Source of the DNA: Sequoia sempervirens
Lineage: Eukaryota; Streptophyta; Pinopsida; Cupressales; Cupressaceae
Direction: 5' to 3'
Assembly: GCA_007258455.2 (NCBI GenBank)
Contig: VDFB02373365.1
Coordinates: 218,483,765-218,547,764 of the forward strand
Length of the DNA stretch: 64,000 bases
Positions 10,998 through 22,533 of the stretch are shown piece after piece. A model generated the notes under the pieces. It worked only from the letters and a program-made list of their open reading frames with translations. It was not told the origin of the DNA and ran no database searches. Made by a program: the position numbers and the translations under genes. Every line of letters starts with the position of its first letter. The first letter of the stretch is position 1.

Positions 10998-11378
10998 TTG
11001 GTTATTTTCACTGACTTTTGTTAGATTTTAGAATATTCCAGAATCTTCATCCATCTCCCAGGTGCACTTTGTTTATCTCTATTCAATTTTGTTTACATTA
11101 ATTTTCATTTCTATTTCATTTTTTGCATATCTCACTATGTTTTCAAACATTGCATATTTCATTAGTCTTGCATTCATAATCATTCAATTACATCATTTAG
11201 TTACTTTTACAACATTTCATTTAACCTTAATCAAATCATACAATCCTTTATTTGAGTGAACCACTTCAATTTTTATGCCCATGGGGATTCTATCTCTCTC
11301 CTTTTAGGTGGAAGATCCTAAGAGTGTAAGAGAAGTACATAGAAACTTCCTCCCCATAAAAATTGTTGGTTCACCAAT

Positions 11379-13790
11379 ATAATAGACTGTCAACCCTAAT
11401 CCATCAACCCTATACCCTCAACCCTCTACCCTAAACCCTCAACCCTCAACCCTCAACCCTTCAACCCTAAACCCTTAAACCATGTACCCTCTACCCTCTA
11501 CCTATACAATAAACCCTCAACCCTTAATCCCTCAACCCCTATACCCTATACATTTGACCCTCAAACCTAATCCTTCAACCACGTACCCTCAAACCTATAC
11601 CCTAAACCCTAAACCCTCTACCCTCTACCCTCTACCCTAAACCCTTACGCATTCTACCCTCTACCCTCAACTGTCATCCCTCAACCCTATACCCTCAACC
11701 CAATACCCTAAACCATCAACCCTATATGTCCTCAACCCTATACCCCCAATTCTAAACCCTCTACCCTATACATTATATCCTCAACCCTCATATATCTTTG
11801 TCCCTCCATCCATGTATCTCCTTCTCTCTATCTCACTTATCCCTCCATCTCTCCCACCATCCATCCCTCCCTCTCTACCCTAATCCCTAACCTATATACC
11901 CTCAACCCTTAAACCCTTGAACACTCAACCCTAAACCTTGAACCCTCAAACCTCAACCCTTAAACCATCTACCATCTACCCTCTACCCAATACCCTCTAC
12001 CCTCAACCCTAATCCCTCATCCCTTAAAACCTTAAACCTAAGTAAACTCTCTACCCTAATCCCTCAACCCTCAACCCTCAACACTTAAACATTAATCCCT
12101 CAACCCTTATACCCTCTACCCTATACATTAGACCCTCAACCCTATTTCCACAGCCCTATACCCTCAATCCTCTACAATCAACCTTAACCCTCAACACTCA
12201 ACCCTTAAAACCTCTACCCTCTACCTTCTTCCCTATACATTAAAACCTCAACCCTCAGTTCTCAACCCTCAACCTTTAATCCCTCAATCCTCAATAGTCA
12301 AACCCTAAACCCTCAACCATGATACCCTCTACCCTATAGATTGGACCCTCAACCCTAATCCTTCAACCATATGTACCCTCAACCCTAATCCCTCAACCTT
12401 ATACCCTCAACCCAACACCATAAACCATCAACCCTATAGGTCCTCAACCATCTACCCTCAATTCTCAACCCTCGTATATCCTTGTCCCTCCCTCATCTTC
12501 TCTCCTTCTCTCTATCTCATTTCTCCCTACATGCCTCCATCCATCCATCCCTCCCTCTCTACCCTAACCCATCAACCCTAAACCCTAAACCCTAAACCCT
12601 AAACCCTGAAACCTAAACCCTCAACCTCGAGCCCTTAAACCCTAAACCCTTCTTCTATCTACCCTCTACACTCAACCCAATACCCTCTACCCTCAACCCT
12701 AATCCCTCAACCCTAAACAAAATTTAACTCTCTACTATAATCCCTAAGCCCTCAACCCTTAATCCCTCAACCCTTAAACCCCCAACCCTTAAACCCTCAA
12801 CCCTCTACCTTCAACCCTCAACACTATGCCCTCAATCCTATACTTTCTACCCTCTACCCTATACATTAAACCCTCAACCCTCAACCCCTATACCATGTAC
12901 CCTATACATTGGACCCTCAACCCTAATCCTTAAACCACATACCCTCAAACCTATACCCGAAACCCCTAACCCTCTACCCTCTACCCTAAACCGTTAAACC
13001 TTCTACCCTCTATCCTCAACCCTCATATATATTTGTCCCTCCCTCCCCTTCTCTCCTTCTCTCTATATCACTTATCCCTCCATCTCTCCCTCCGTCCATC
13101 CCCTCCCTCTCTACAATAATCCCTCAATTGTATACCCTCAACCCTTAAAACCTTGAACACTCAACCCTACACCCTAAACCCCCAACCCTCAACCCTTAAA
13201 CTCTCTACCCTCTACGCTCAACCCTAATACCTCAACCCTAATCCCTTAACCCTTAAACCCTTAAACCAAAAAAATCTCTCTACCCTAATCCCTAATCCCT
13301 CAAATCTTAATCCCTCAACCCTTAAACCTTCAACCCTCTACCCTCAATGCTTAATCCTTAAACCTTAATCCCTCAACCCCTATACCCTCTACCCTTTCAT
13401 TGGACCCTAAACCCTAATCCCTCAACCCTATACATGAAATCCTCTACCCTCAACCTTAAACCCTCAACCCTCAACCCTTAAACCCTCTACCCTCTACCCT
13501 ATACATTAAACCCTCAAACCTTAGTCCCTCAACCCTCAACCCTTAAACCCTAAACTGTCAACCCCTATGCCCTCTACCATTTGCATTGGATCCTCAAACC
13601 TATACCCTAAACCCTCTAACGTCAACCCTAAACCCTCAACCCTAAACCCTTTAACCCTAAAACCTTAAACCTTCTACCCTCTACCCTCAACCCTATACCC
13701 TGAACCCAATACCTTAAACCATCAACCCTATAGGTCCTCCACCTTAATCCCTCAACCATATACCCTCAAACCCTATCAATTTCTCTCTAT
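11379..13790. repeat. Degenerate telomere-like array, right part
   Basis: Continuation of the array interrupted by E1. A perfect core of four and a half CCCTAAA units lies at 12576-12607. The CT-rich higher-order block recurs at about 11,775-11,880, 12,475-12,555 and 13,015-13,115. With E1 removed, the five blocks are spaced about 540-790 bp apart. The array is interstitial in this window because ordinary sequence follows on the right. Confidence 0.9.
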
Positions 13791-14300
13791 CTACACATAT
13801 CAACTTTAACTCCCTCCCTCTCTCCTACCCTCTCTAATTGTTTCTATATACTCTCTCCCTCTTTCTACATATCTCTCACTCAATCAATCCCTAACCCTCT
13901 ATCTTGCTCCCTTTATATATATATCTCTATCTCCCTCCCACTACCTCTCCATCACTCCCTCTCTCTCCCTCTCTCTTAAGTCTCTCCATCCACACCCTCT
14001 CTCTCAGGTTTTGCCTCTAGCACCCTACCTAGGTAACTCTCTCTCTCCCTATCTCCCTCTCCCTCTCTCTATTTGTCCCTCCCATCCTACCTAGATAAGT
14101 CCCTCTCATTCTACCCCTATCTCTCCCTCTCTTAGGTCACTCCCTCCTACACCCTCTCCCTCTCTGGTCTCTCACTCTCACACTCCCTCTCTCTTGCACT
14201 CCCTCTCACTACCTATCTCTCAAGTCTCTCCCTCTCACCTCCCTAACACTCTCAAGTCTCTCCCTTGGAACCCTATCTACATAACTCTCTTTTCTCCCTC

Positions 14301-14331
<31 letters not shown>

Positions 14332-14549
14332 TCCATCCCACCCTACCTAGCTAAGTCCCTATCACTCCAACCCCTTCTCTCCCACTCCCTCTCTCTTAAA
14401 CTCTCCCTTCCACCCCCTCTACCTCTCTCAAGAATCTCTCTCACCACCTCTCTACCTCTCTCTCTCTCTCTCAGGTCTCTCCCTCCCTCTCTCCCTCCCA
14501 CCCTATCTAGATAACTCTCTTTCTCTCTTAAAATTCTCCCTCCCTCTAA
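13791..14549. repeat. CT-rich low-complexity tract
   Basis: Runs of CTCTCCCT and CTCTCTCT, with a pure (CT) stretch near 14302-14328. It borders the telomere-like array and shares its CT blocks. Open frames on both strands here reflect composition only. Confidence 0.9.
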
Positions 14550-14740
14550 ATAAATACATAAGTACATACATACATACATACAAGAATAATACATATGCAC
14601 ATACAATCACACATACATACAATAATACATGTAATGTATATATAGATATAATCTTACGTACATATAGGCATACATACATACATGACATACAAGCATACAT
14701 GTACATACAAACATACAAATATATAAGCATACATTCAATA
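14550..14740. repeat. CATA/ACAT microsatellite
   Basis: Imperfect tandem ACATACAT with interspersed CAAACATACAAATA. Low-complexity sequence. Confidence 0.85.
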
Positions 14741-14756
14741 GAGTAGCATTTAACAT

Positions 14757-14897
14757 AAATCAAGACATAATGTGAGCATGTTATACCATGCTCATGTTAT
14801 GCCTTGCTAGACATGTCTCGCACAAATGCAAAAAACCATGTCAAAGCTAAGATATAACATGAGCGAATTATAACACACTCACATTATATCTTGATTT
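14757..14897. repeat. Imperfect 140 bp hairpin
   Basis: AAATCAAGACATAATGTGAG (14757-14776) pairs with CTCACATTATATCTTGATTT (14878-14897), 19 of 20. Shorter inverted pieces (GAGCATGTTATA, ATAACATGAGC) lie between, so the whole segment can fold. No coding potential. Confidence 0.7.
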
Positions 14898-16199
14898 GGG
14901 AATCCCCAATCCTTAAGCTTGGTATTTTCATTGGAATACCAACACAAAGGCTTGGAGGGCCTTCCCAATGAGCAAAGATGTGTTTTTGCAAATTCTATAA
15001 TATCTCACATAATCAGGTTTGTGCTCACCATTAGGATTGCATGTGTTTCAATGTAAAACAAATCAAACACTTGGGTAATGTTAGGCTCTCTCTTACCCAT
15101 CCAACTATGTAATTTTATTGACTTTTTTATAATGTTAAGCCTTTCATCTATAATTTATTTTGCTTATGTGTCTCTTTTTTGGAAAAAAGAAGTGTTTGGT
15201 TCTTTTTTCATTATAAATTAACCGTTTATAGAAATTTCAAATAAATTACATTTTTAAAAACTAGACTCCATTCTACAATTTAAAAAAGAAAAAAGAAAAA
15301 TTCAATTAGTTTCAAAAATTTGTAGGGGTAGCACAGCCAAAATTTTGTTTTTCAGGAAGTGTCCACTTTGAAAATTAGTAAAAAATCAAATATTCATTAA
15401 AAAATTATTAGAAAAATATTGCATCAACTAGATACTATTAGCTAAGTTCTCATTAGAGAGATTTTAAAAATACTAAAAAAGGGTTCACCATGCTAGGTAC
15501 ACACAAAATTTGCTATGTTATGTTTTTCTAACAAAAACAACACCATTTTTTGTGCATCCCTCTTTTGAACCCCTTAATCTCAACCATTTTCAAAATAAAT
15601 TAGTAGTTTAGAAAGGAAAGTTGGAGCACTATGATCCTTGTTTTTGTTGCATCTCAAAATTTTGAGTGTAACTATCCTCAATTTCACATCCAAAGTCAGT
15701 ATTTCCTGATTTCATAAAAAAAAAGTGGCAACTTAAGCCCCCTTTTTGGCCCCCCATATTTTTGCACTTACCCTATAATTAATTGCAAAACTAGTACAAA
15801 GGCTCATAGCCAAGGGTCACTACCACATAAAGAAATACAAGATAGAAAAAGAATGTTACGCAGAGAACACTTTCTCAATGCAACAAGGAATCCACCACAT
15901 TGCTCCAAAAATCTCACAACCTTGCTTGAATGATTTTGAATTCCTTCAAATCAGTACCCTCATTAACCCTAACACTTAAAATTCACACTACTCTACTCAA
16001 ACTCACATCACACACATTACTCGTATTGATCTCACATCTATCTTGCTTCTCTCTTGATTCTTTCTTTTAATTCACAACAAAACCACAATTATTTATATCA
16101 ACCTTAACTGAAACACCTTCTCCAAAGTAAAAAACTATTTGTTACATATAAAAATTAAAATTATGTTGACACCTAGGAATTCCTATAGTGGATAGGAAT
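14898..16199. other. Unassigned AT-rich sequence between microsatellite and E4
   Basis: No gene is seen. The segment 15722-15773 in reverse complement reads GGGTAAGTGC...GGGGCCAAAAA...TTGCCAC, resembling the right end of X1/X2 and suggesting a diverged relative ending at 15773. No convincing left end was found. Confidence 0.4.
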
Positions 16200-16562
16200 G
16201 AAGGTGAACCATCAATTTTATGTTGTGTTCTATGTACTTCTCTTATAGTGTTAGGGTTTTTCACCTAAAAGGAGAGAGATAGAACCCAAAAATTGAGGTG
16301 GTTCATTCAAACTAAGGAATGTATGATGTAATTATGACTAAATTCAGTGATCCAAATACATAAAACTAAACAAATATACTAATTATTGAATGAAAACTAT
16401 AGAAATGCTAGTCATTTGAAAATGCATTGTGTAATGAAAAACACTTACAAATGAACGCAAATTGCAACAAAAAAGGATGAAGATGAAAGTGTGCATATGA
16501 TATATTGATGAATACTAGAAATGACTTCTAGAAAGTTGTTGATCTTGATTTTTAGGCCCGGT

Positions 16563-16713
16563 GGGACTCATTCGCCATTCTGGGCGAATTAGTCCTAGAT
16601 CTGTGAAACTATTCCAGAGCCTATTTCAGACAAATGGGTATCCAAAAATGTAGAAAATAAAAATCATGCTTGGAAGTGGGACTCATTTTCCACTAATGGT
16701 GAATGATTCCACT
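16563..16713. repeat. Two LTR palindromes (E4 3' LTR)
   Basis: At 16563-16595 (GGGACTCATTCGCC / GGGCGAATTAGTCC) and 16677-16713 (ACTCATTTTCCAC / GGTGAATGATT). The first has CGCC/GGCG where E1 has CACC/GGTG, a paired change. Confidence 0.8.
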
Positions 16714-17343
16714 TATAAATTTTTGAAGATTCAAAGGTGGAAACATGAGCCTTTGGTCTACACTTTTTGCTTCTTCAGGTATCTGGTTCTAAAATTGTCA
16801 AATTTGGGCCTAAAAGTGACTTTTTTGTGATATTTTTCCTTATCCAATCAAGAGATGACTTGAAAAACTTTAAAATACAATATTCAATGATTTCCTAGTT
16901 TTCAAAGTACCTAAATCTACAAACACACAAAGAAAGAGAAAGAAATGGTGAATGTTAGGGCATGGGGGTTTGCCTTGTTCAAACCCCTTTTAGTTAATTA
17001 AACCAAAATGATGAAACAAAGTAATGAAACATGCAACAATGGAATAGAAAAATTTCCTTGATGATTGATCTTGATTTGTTGCAACAATGGATGAAGAATC
17101 TACCCTTGAATTCCTGAAAAGTGTTATCTTCATGACTTAGAATAATAAAACCCTAACTTCCTTGACTTGAGAAGGAAGATAAATGATGAATGAAGTTGAT
17201 TTATAATGAATTTGGGTTTAGAGACTTATATTTATAGGAAAATTTCCTTATTTTCCTATTAATTAGATCCCCAAGGATGACATGGAGAAAAATTAAACTT
17301 AGAACCTCATTTTTCCTACTCAAACCTCAAAAATGGCTCAAAT

Positions 17344-17419
17344 GGAACTCATTCGCCATCAAGGGTGAATGGGTCTCACCTGGATGGTACTAATTCTCCT
17401 ATAATGGTAAATGGGTCCC
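17344..17419. repeat. Two LTR palindromes near the E4 TATA box (3' LTR)
   Basis: At 17344-17377 (GGAACTCATTCGCC / GGGTGAATGGGTCTC) and 17386-17419 (ACTAATTCTCC / GGTAAATGGGTCCC, decayed). On the minus strand these lie upstream of the TATA box. Confidence 0.75.
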
Positions 17420-18000
17420 ACAAAGGCCATTTTTGCTAGCTAGAATGCCAAGAAGTAAGAAAATCAGGTTTATATGATGACTATGTGAGTTATTTGATCA
17501 AATTATGCCATGGGATGCACAATATAGGGTCATAGGGGCCTATTAATCATGATGCAAAGAGAAATTAGGCATTGGGACACAAAATTCAATGTGAAAGTGT
17601 GATTAAATACACTTTACATCATTAAAATGAGGTCCACATAGCCTAGTAAGGCACAACATCCAATGTGAATGTGTAGAACACATTACAACCCTAGATTAAC
17701 ATTAAATTTATTTTACAAGCCTTCCAGATTGATGTGAGGATGTAATTAAATACAATTTATAATGTTGAATTAAAGGTGAAATGAGTTCATTAAGTCTCTA
17801 GAAAAGTGTGAAAGTCTTTTACAACACTTTACAACACCTTTACAAGACATCAATAAATGCATTTTATTTAGTTTGCAAGGGTCCAAGACCTAGTTTGGAT
17901 GCATAAAATGCCTCACAACACTAAATCAAGGCATTATTAAGTCCAATTTATCATGAATTATTCTGATGTCAAGCAAGAGCTCCTTTTTTCTACAACACAT

Positions 18001-18014
18001 CTAGCCCCCACTTT
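18001..18014 (-). other. E4 polypurine tract
   Basis: The minus strand reads AAAGTGGGGGCTAG, immediately before the 3' LTR with a three-base offset. Confidence 0.75.
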
Positions 18015-18497
18015 GGTGAGAGGATGAACTTGCTTCAAACTCACACTAAAGTAGATATTTAAGAGAGATTCGAGTGTACAGATGAAGATGAAAAAGGAAG
18101 AAAAAGATCAAAAAGGAGGTCAAGCCCCTAGGATCCAAGATCCTAATTCAAACAAAAAGATACATAATCGCACAATGGAAAGAAATGAAAATAGAGGGGA
18201 AATATGCGCTCACTTTGGGGCCACAGAACATAAGGTCATTTGCAGGGTGAGTTGTCCCAAAGAAATGGTTTTAGTGAGAAATTCATGCTAGTGTGTCAGC
18301 TTCCCATTATACAAACCATATCAAAGTTATGCTTTTGATAACATTTATAAGGCACCACAATGTAAAATGATTTTTGTAAATTCTTTTGATTGATATGTAA
18401 AAGTTTTGTTAAATGAGATTTTTCTTTGTTCATGTAAGGTCTTCTTCTTAGGGAGAATTGTGCCTAATGTATCCAAGAGAGGAAAATTGAGGGTGTT

Positions 18498-18612
18498 AGA
18501 TTGTTATCCATGGGATGCCTCATTCGCATCAAGCCACTTCAGTTGATTGTTATTCCCTTGTCAGATTGTTATCCATGGGATGATTCATTCACATTAGGCC
18601 ACTTCAGTTGAT
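18498..18612. repeat. Tandem duplication of a ~50 bp segment in E4 interior
   Basis: AGATTGTTATCCATGGGATG...GCCACTTCAGTTGAT occurs at 18498-18547 and again at 18562-18612 with several substitutions. No function is seen. Confidence 0.75.
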
Positions 18613-18722
18613 CATACACTCATGGAAGGAATCAAACCTAATGACACCATCAAGGAGAGGACATGTCACAAGAAAAAGTAAATCACACCATGAAATTTTA
18701 AAAAATATGTTTTCTATGTATG

Positions 18723-18775
18723 CCCCCACTTTAAAACGATTGTTAACACCATTATTGTGAGCAATTGCTTTAAAG
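18723..18775 (-). promoter_or_regulatory. Hairpin joined to a second polypurine tract (E4)
   Basis: On the minus strand CTTTAAAGCAATTG (18775-18762) pairs imperfectly with CAATCGTTTTAAAG, then TGGGGG. Same architecture and distance from the LTR as in E1 (8811-8863). Confidence 0.6.
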
Positions 18776-19420
18776 TAGAAGAGATTATGAGAGCTTATTC
18801 AAAAATCCCTATGCAAGTATATGTTTCGAGTAGGTTACATCACAAAGAAAGGTAGCATGTCACTTTCAAGTCGATCTTAAGACATGTCATCCACATGCCA
18901 AGCTTGCTCTTATACATTCATGAGAAGTTAATGATTAGCCAAAAGAGACAATGACTAGTGACATACGAGGATAAGGCTATCAAAATCCTTGTCCCCACTT
19001 AGTGTAGGACAAGAGTGAACCTAGAATGGATGATGGTATGCTTCCCCTTGTGATGGATGCAAAACACGCAATAGTGAGTATGTTATTATCTTACAACTAT
19101 TACATGTCAAGGAGAAACAACTAATGTTATTTATTTGGATAAGGAAACAAAGTATCTGTGTGATACATGTTTAATGAGATATCTATCAATTTAGGATGTA
19201 CCAAGGTTAGTTTTTTCCCAGAACAATCTTGAGTGATAATATGGATGTGGAGTGAAGGTTTGTTGGATGGGTTCATTTCTATGAAAGGAAAATCATGAAG
19301 ACCATGTGTTGGAAGAATGAGGTTGGGTATATTATGAGCTTGTTTCTTGTGTAATGGTGGGTAAAGAATGATAGGATTCTTATGTGTGTCAAAAATAAAT
19401 TCAACAACATAGGGGAATGA

Positions 19421-19843
19421 TTAATGATTGGATTTTTTTGGAGTATCAAGAGTGATGATAGGAGAAGGAGGCTCTATTTGGTTGTCTACTTTCTCTAAGG
19501 TATGATTCTTATGTGCCATAATATTGACCCCAGGAGGAGAGCTAATATGTTTATCACATGTCATAATTGGATTTGGAAAGATACCTTCATCGCTCATAGG
19601 AAAAGAATCAATAGAAGGATAGCTAGGATTTTCATGGTTACTAATTATTGGACTTTTTGGTTCAAATAGATCTTCCATCATGATATCATCTAGCACTAAA
19701 CTATCTTCTTCATGTGTAGAGAAGATATTAGGAGAAGAAAAGGGTTGATTGTCATGATTATCTATACTTACATCCTCATGTCCTAGAATGTCATCTTGAT
19801 TAGGAGAGGTAGGATTAGCATAGCTCTCAATCATATCCTCCAC
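19421..19843 (-). CDS. Short open frame in E4 interior, 140 codons, unknown
   Basis: An uninterrupted frame from ATG (MEDMIESYANPTSPNQDD) to stop. It is acidic and rich in Ser, Pro, Asp and Asn, with no membrane segment, Cys cluster or recognised domain. Its composition resembles the acidic Ser/Pro tail of the E2 polyprotein, but I could not align the two with confidence. It lies between the deleted 5' LTR edge and the hairpin signal. It may be a leftover of a coding region or a chance frame; there is no evidence of expression. Confidence 0.3.
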   Translation of the reverse strand: MEDMIESYANPTSPNQDDILGHEDVSIDNHDNQPFSSPNIFSTHEEDSLVLDDIMMEDLFEPKSPIISNHENPSYPSIDSFPMSDEGIFPNPIMTCDKHISSPPGVNIMAHKNHTLEKVDNQIEPPSPIITLDTPKKSNH

Positions 19844-20370
19844 AAAAATGTGTTTGTCATCTTCACGAGTTTATCCTTATTCACTAAATGATTTGCACAA
19901 GTAGGGGAGGTTTGGGAGATGAATGAGCACTCGGTAAGGTAGTGGCAATGATTTCAGCTATATGTGTCATAATGTCTTTGCAAGGGGGAGGATACAGAAG
20001 ACAAGAAATACTTTCATGATCTTCAATGATTGTGTTCTATGTACTTCTCTTGCACTCTTAGGGTTTTTCACCTAAAATGAGAGAGATAGAACCAAAAAAT
20101 TGAGGTGGTTCATTCAAACTAAGGAATGTATGTTGTAATTCTGACTAAATGTAATGATCCAAATAGAAAAATCTAAAGAAAAATATTTATTATTGAATGA
20201 AAACTAAAGAAATGCTAGTTGTTTTAAAACACATTGTGTAATGCAAAATCTCTTAGAAATGAATGCAAATTGCATCAAAAATGGATGAAACTGAAAGTGT
20301 GCACCTAAGATATTGATGGAGATTGGAAATAACTTTTGGAAAGCTACAAATCCTAATTTTTAGGCCTGGT

Positions 20371-20519
20371 AGGACTCATTCGCCATTCTGGGTGAATTAG
20401 TCTGAGATTTATGAAACTGTTATGAAGCTTATTTCAGACAAATAGCTATCCAAAAATGCAAAAAACCAAAATTAGACCGGGAAGTGGGACTTATTCACCA
20501 CTAATGGTGGATGATTCCA
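20371..20519. repeat. Two LTR palindromes (E4 5' LTR)
   Basis: At 20371-20403 (GGACTCATTCGCC / GGTGAATTAGTC) and 20485-20519 (GGACTTATTCACCA / TGGTGGATGATTCC). Confidence 0.75.
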
Positions 20520-21152
20520 ATTTTTTATTTTGAAGATTCAAAGGTGGAAATGGGAGACTTTAGTCTACACTTTTTGCTTCTTCAGGTGTTCGGTTTTGAA
20601 ACTATCAAATTTAGACCTAAAAGTGACTTTTTGTTGATATTTTTCCTTATTCAATGAAGAGATGACTTGAAAAAAATTGTAATACAATTTTCAATGATTT
20701 CCTAGTCTTCAAAGTACCTAGATCTACAAACACACAATGATAGAGAAAGAAATGGTGAATGTTAGGGCATGGGGGTTTGCCTTGGTCAAACCCCTTTTAG
20801 GTAATTAAACCAAAATGATTAAACAAAGTAATGAAACATGCAAAAATGGAATAGAAACCTTTCCCTGATGATTGTTCTTGATTTTTTTCAGCAATGGATG
20901 AGGAATCAACCCTTGAATTTCTAAAAAAAGTGTTATCTTAATGACTTAGAATAATAAAACCCTAACTTTCTTGAATTGAGGAGGAAGACAAATGATGAAT
21001 GAGGTTAATTTATGATGAATTGAAGTTTAGAGACTTATATTTATATGGAATTCACCTTATTTTCTTGTTAATTGGATCCCCAAGGCTAACATGGAGAAAA
21101 ATTAAACTTAAAACTTAAGTTTTCCTACTCAAACCTTGAAAAAGGCTCAAAT

Positions 21153-21229
21153 GGGACTCATTCGCCATCAAGGGAAAATGGGTCCAACCTGGATGGAAAT
21201 AATTCACCCCTAATGGTGAATGGGTCTGA
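21153..21229. repeat. Two LTR palindromes near the E4 TATA box (5' LTR)
   Basis: At 21153-21186 (GGGACTCATTCGCC / GGAAAATGGGTCC) and 21198-21229 (AATTCACC / GGTGAATGGGTC). Confidence 0.75.
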
Positions 21230-21810
21230 CAGGGGCCATTTTTTCTAGTTGGAATGGGAAGTAAGAAAATCAGGTTTATATGATAACTACATTGGTTATT
21301 TGATCAAATTATGCCTTAGGATGCACATTATGGGGTCAGAGGGGCATATTAATGATAGTTTAAAGAGAAATTAGGGCCTTGGACACAAAATTCAATGTGA
21401 AAGTGTGATTAAATACACTTTACATCATTAAAATGAGGTCCACATAGCCTAGGACAACACAATATCTAATGTGAATGTGTAGGACACATTACAACACTAG
21501 ATTAATATTAAGTTTATTTTAAAATCCTTCTAGATTGATGTGAGGATGCAATTAAATACATTTTATAATGTTGAATTAAAGGGTAAATGAGTTCATTAAG
21601 TCTAGAAAAGTGTGAAAGTCTTTTACAATACTTTACAATTCACCTCTGCAAGACATCAATAAATGCATTTTATTTAGTTTGCAAGGGTTCAAGACCTAAT
21701 TTGGATGCATAAATTCCCTCACAACACTAAATCAAGGCCTTATTAAGTCCAATTTATCATGAATTATTCCCATGTCAATCAAGAGGTCCTTTTTTCTACT
21801 ATACAGAAGG

Positions 21811-22134
21811 TGACCTACATAAAACATTAATTAGGACCCGAATAAATATCAACACACCTCTACATGCTTTCACAAGCCTCACATGTAGTGCTAACACAAG
21901 GTCAGCCAATACCTATGTCAAACAACACAATCATTAAGTACACACTTCCTTAAGTTAATCCAAAAAATTTAGACAAAAAAATTCACTTGAACACAATATA
22001 GAAGAATTCACGAACTACTTAAGATTCATTAAACCATTTAACCAAACTAGCATCATACAAAAACTTCCACTTAGAACAATTGGTAATCCTTATCTGCATA
22101 CTAACAAAAGAAACATGCACTCTACTACACCAAA
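21811..22134. other. Host sequence between E4 and E3
   Basis: About 320 bp with no recognisable feature. With 15,774-16,199 and 31,926-33,129 it probably formed one older segment now split by E4 and E3. Confidence 0.4.
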
Positions 22135-22503
22135 TCAAGTGTAGTGTAGGAAAAAGTATCCCCTTTTCACACGTAATTTGGGAAAAATAATTAATAATAA
22201 AATGAGCTAAATGATGCCTTAATTTAGTGTTGTAATATGTTTACATATTCACCTTAGTTTTATGGACTTATTAATTAAAATTTTCTTAATTGTGCCTTAT
22301 TTTTGGTGTTGAAAGGTGTACCTTTACACTTTCACACTAACCTAGGGATTCATGAATTAATTGAGGATAACTTTCCTTAATTTTCCCCTTTAATTCAAAT
22401 TCAAGCCCAATTAATTACAATTTCTGGAGGAAAAAATATGACATTCATTAATGATATAACATAACACTCATCCTTGAAGAATGTGTCCTAGGTAAGTGAC
22501 CTA

Positions 22504-22533
22504 GGACCCATTCACCATAGGGAAAATGGGTCC
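22504..22533. repeat. LTR palindrome, position 1 (E3 copy A)
   Basis: GGACCCATTCACC / GGAAAATGGGTCC; the inner arm has decayed compared with copy B. It is preceded by a second small palindrome CCTAGGT-AAGTG-ACCTAGG. Confidence 0.85.

Larger units (their letters stand above)
1133..11373 (+). mobile_element. E1: complete LTR retrotransposon, gag-protease type, non-autonomous
   Basis: Two 1.6 kb direct repeats (1133-2758 and 9765-11373), each starting TG and ending CA, bound a 7 kb interior. Flanking target duplication is CCTAT (1128-1132) versus CCAAT (11374-11378), one mismatch in five. A primer-site candidate follows the 5' LTR and a polypurine tract (AATTGGGGGCTAAA) abuts the 3' LTR. The interior holds a decayed gag-protease frame and long non-coding sequence, with no reverse transcriptase, RNase H or integrase motif seen. 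Two copies of a TIR transposon are inserted in opposite orientation. The layout resembles plant TR-GAG or LARD-type non-autonomous Ty3/Gypsy derivatives; class assignment is inference. The LTRs have visibly diverged, so the insertion is not recent. Confidence 0.9.
9765..11373 (+). repeat. E1 3' LTR
   Basis: Direct copy of 1133-2758. It ends GTTGGTTCA and is followed by the CCAAT target duplication, then telomere-like array. The TATA box is at 10349-10356. The open frame at 10684-11031 lies wholly inside this LTR and is not considered a gene. Confidence 0.9.
16205..17997 (-). repeat. E4 3' LTR
   Basis: Reads from 17997 (TGTTGTAGAAAAAAGGAGCT) down to 16205 (ending GGTTCA, as in E1). TATA box on the minus strand at 17229-17236. 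Contains four palindromes. Confidence 0.85.
16205..21805 (-). mobile_element. E4: internally deleted LTR retrotransposon, minus strand
   Basis: Two LTRs in the same orientation (16205-17997 and about 20030-21805) flank only 2.0 kb. The target duplication GAAGG is perfect at 16200-16204 and 21806-21810. On the minus strand the element starts TGTATAGTAG and ends GATGGTTCA. The 5' LTR loses its last 20-odd bases and the primer site near 20029, where the interior begins abruptly. A polypurine tract and the hairpin/second tract signal remain. No gag or pol sequence is recognisable. Confidence 0.88.
20030..21805 (-). repeat. E4 5' LTR (3' end truncated)
   Basis: Aligns with 16205-17997 but stops at GAACACAAT near 20029, missing the terminal GGTTCA. 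TATA box on the minus strand at 21038-21045. Confidence 0.85.

Noticed and set aside
10684..11031. 115-codon frame
   Set aside because: Lies inside the E1 3' LTR; the 5' LTR copy does not keep it open.
100..13790. True chromosome end
   Set aside because: The array is degenerate, has CT-rich higher-order blocks and is followed by 50 kb of ordinary sequence, so it is interstitial in this window.
14194..14763. Open frames of 86-106 codons on both strands
   Set aside because: They lie in CT and CATA simple repeats, giving Ser/Leu/Pro or Tyr/Met/Cys runs with no protein character.
15324..15773. Third complete copy of the X1/X2 transposon
   Set aside because: Only the right end (15722-15773) is similar; a left end at GGGGTAGCAC lacks a matching flanking repeat.
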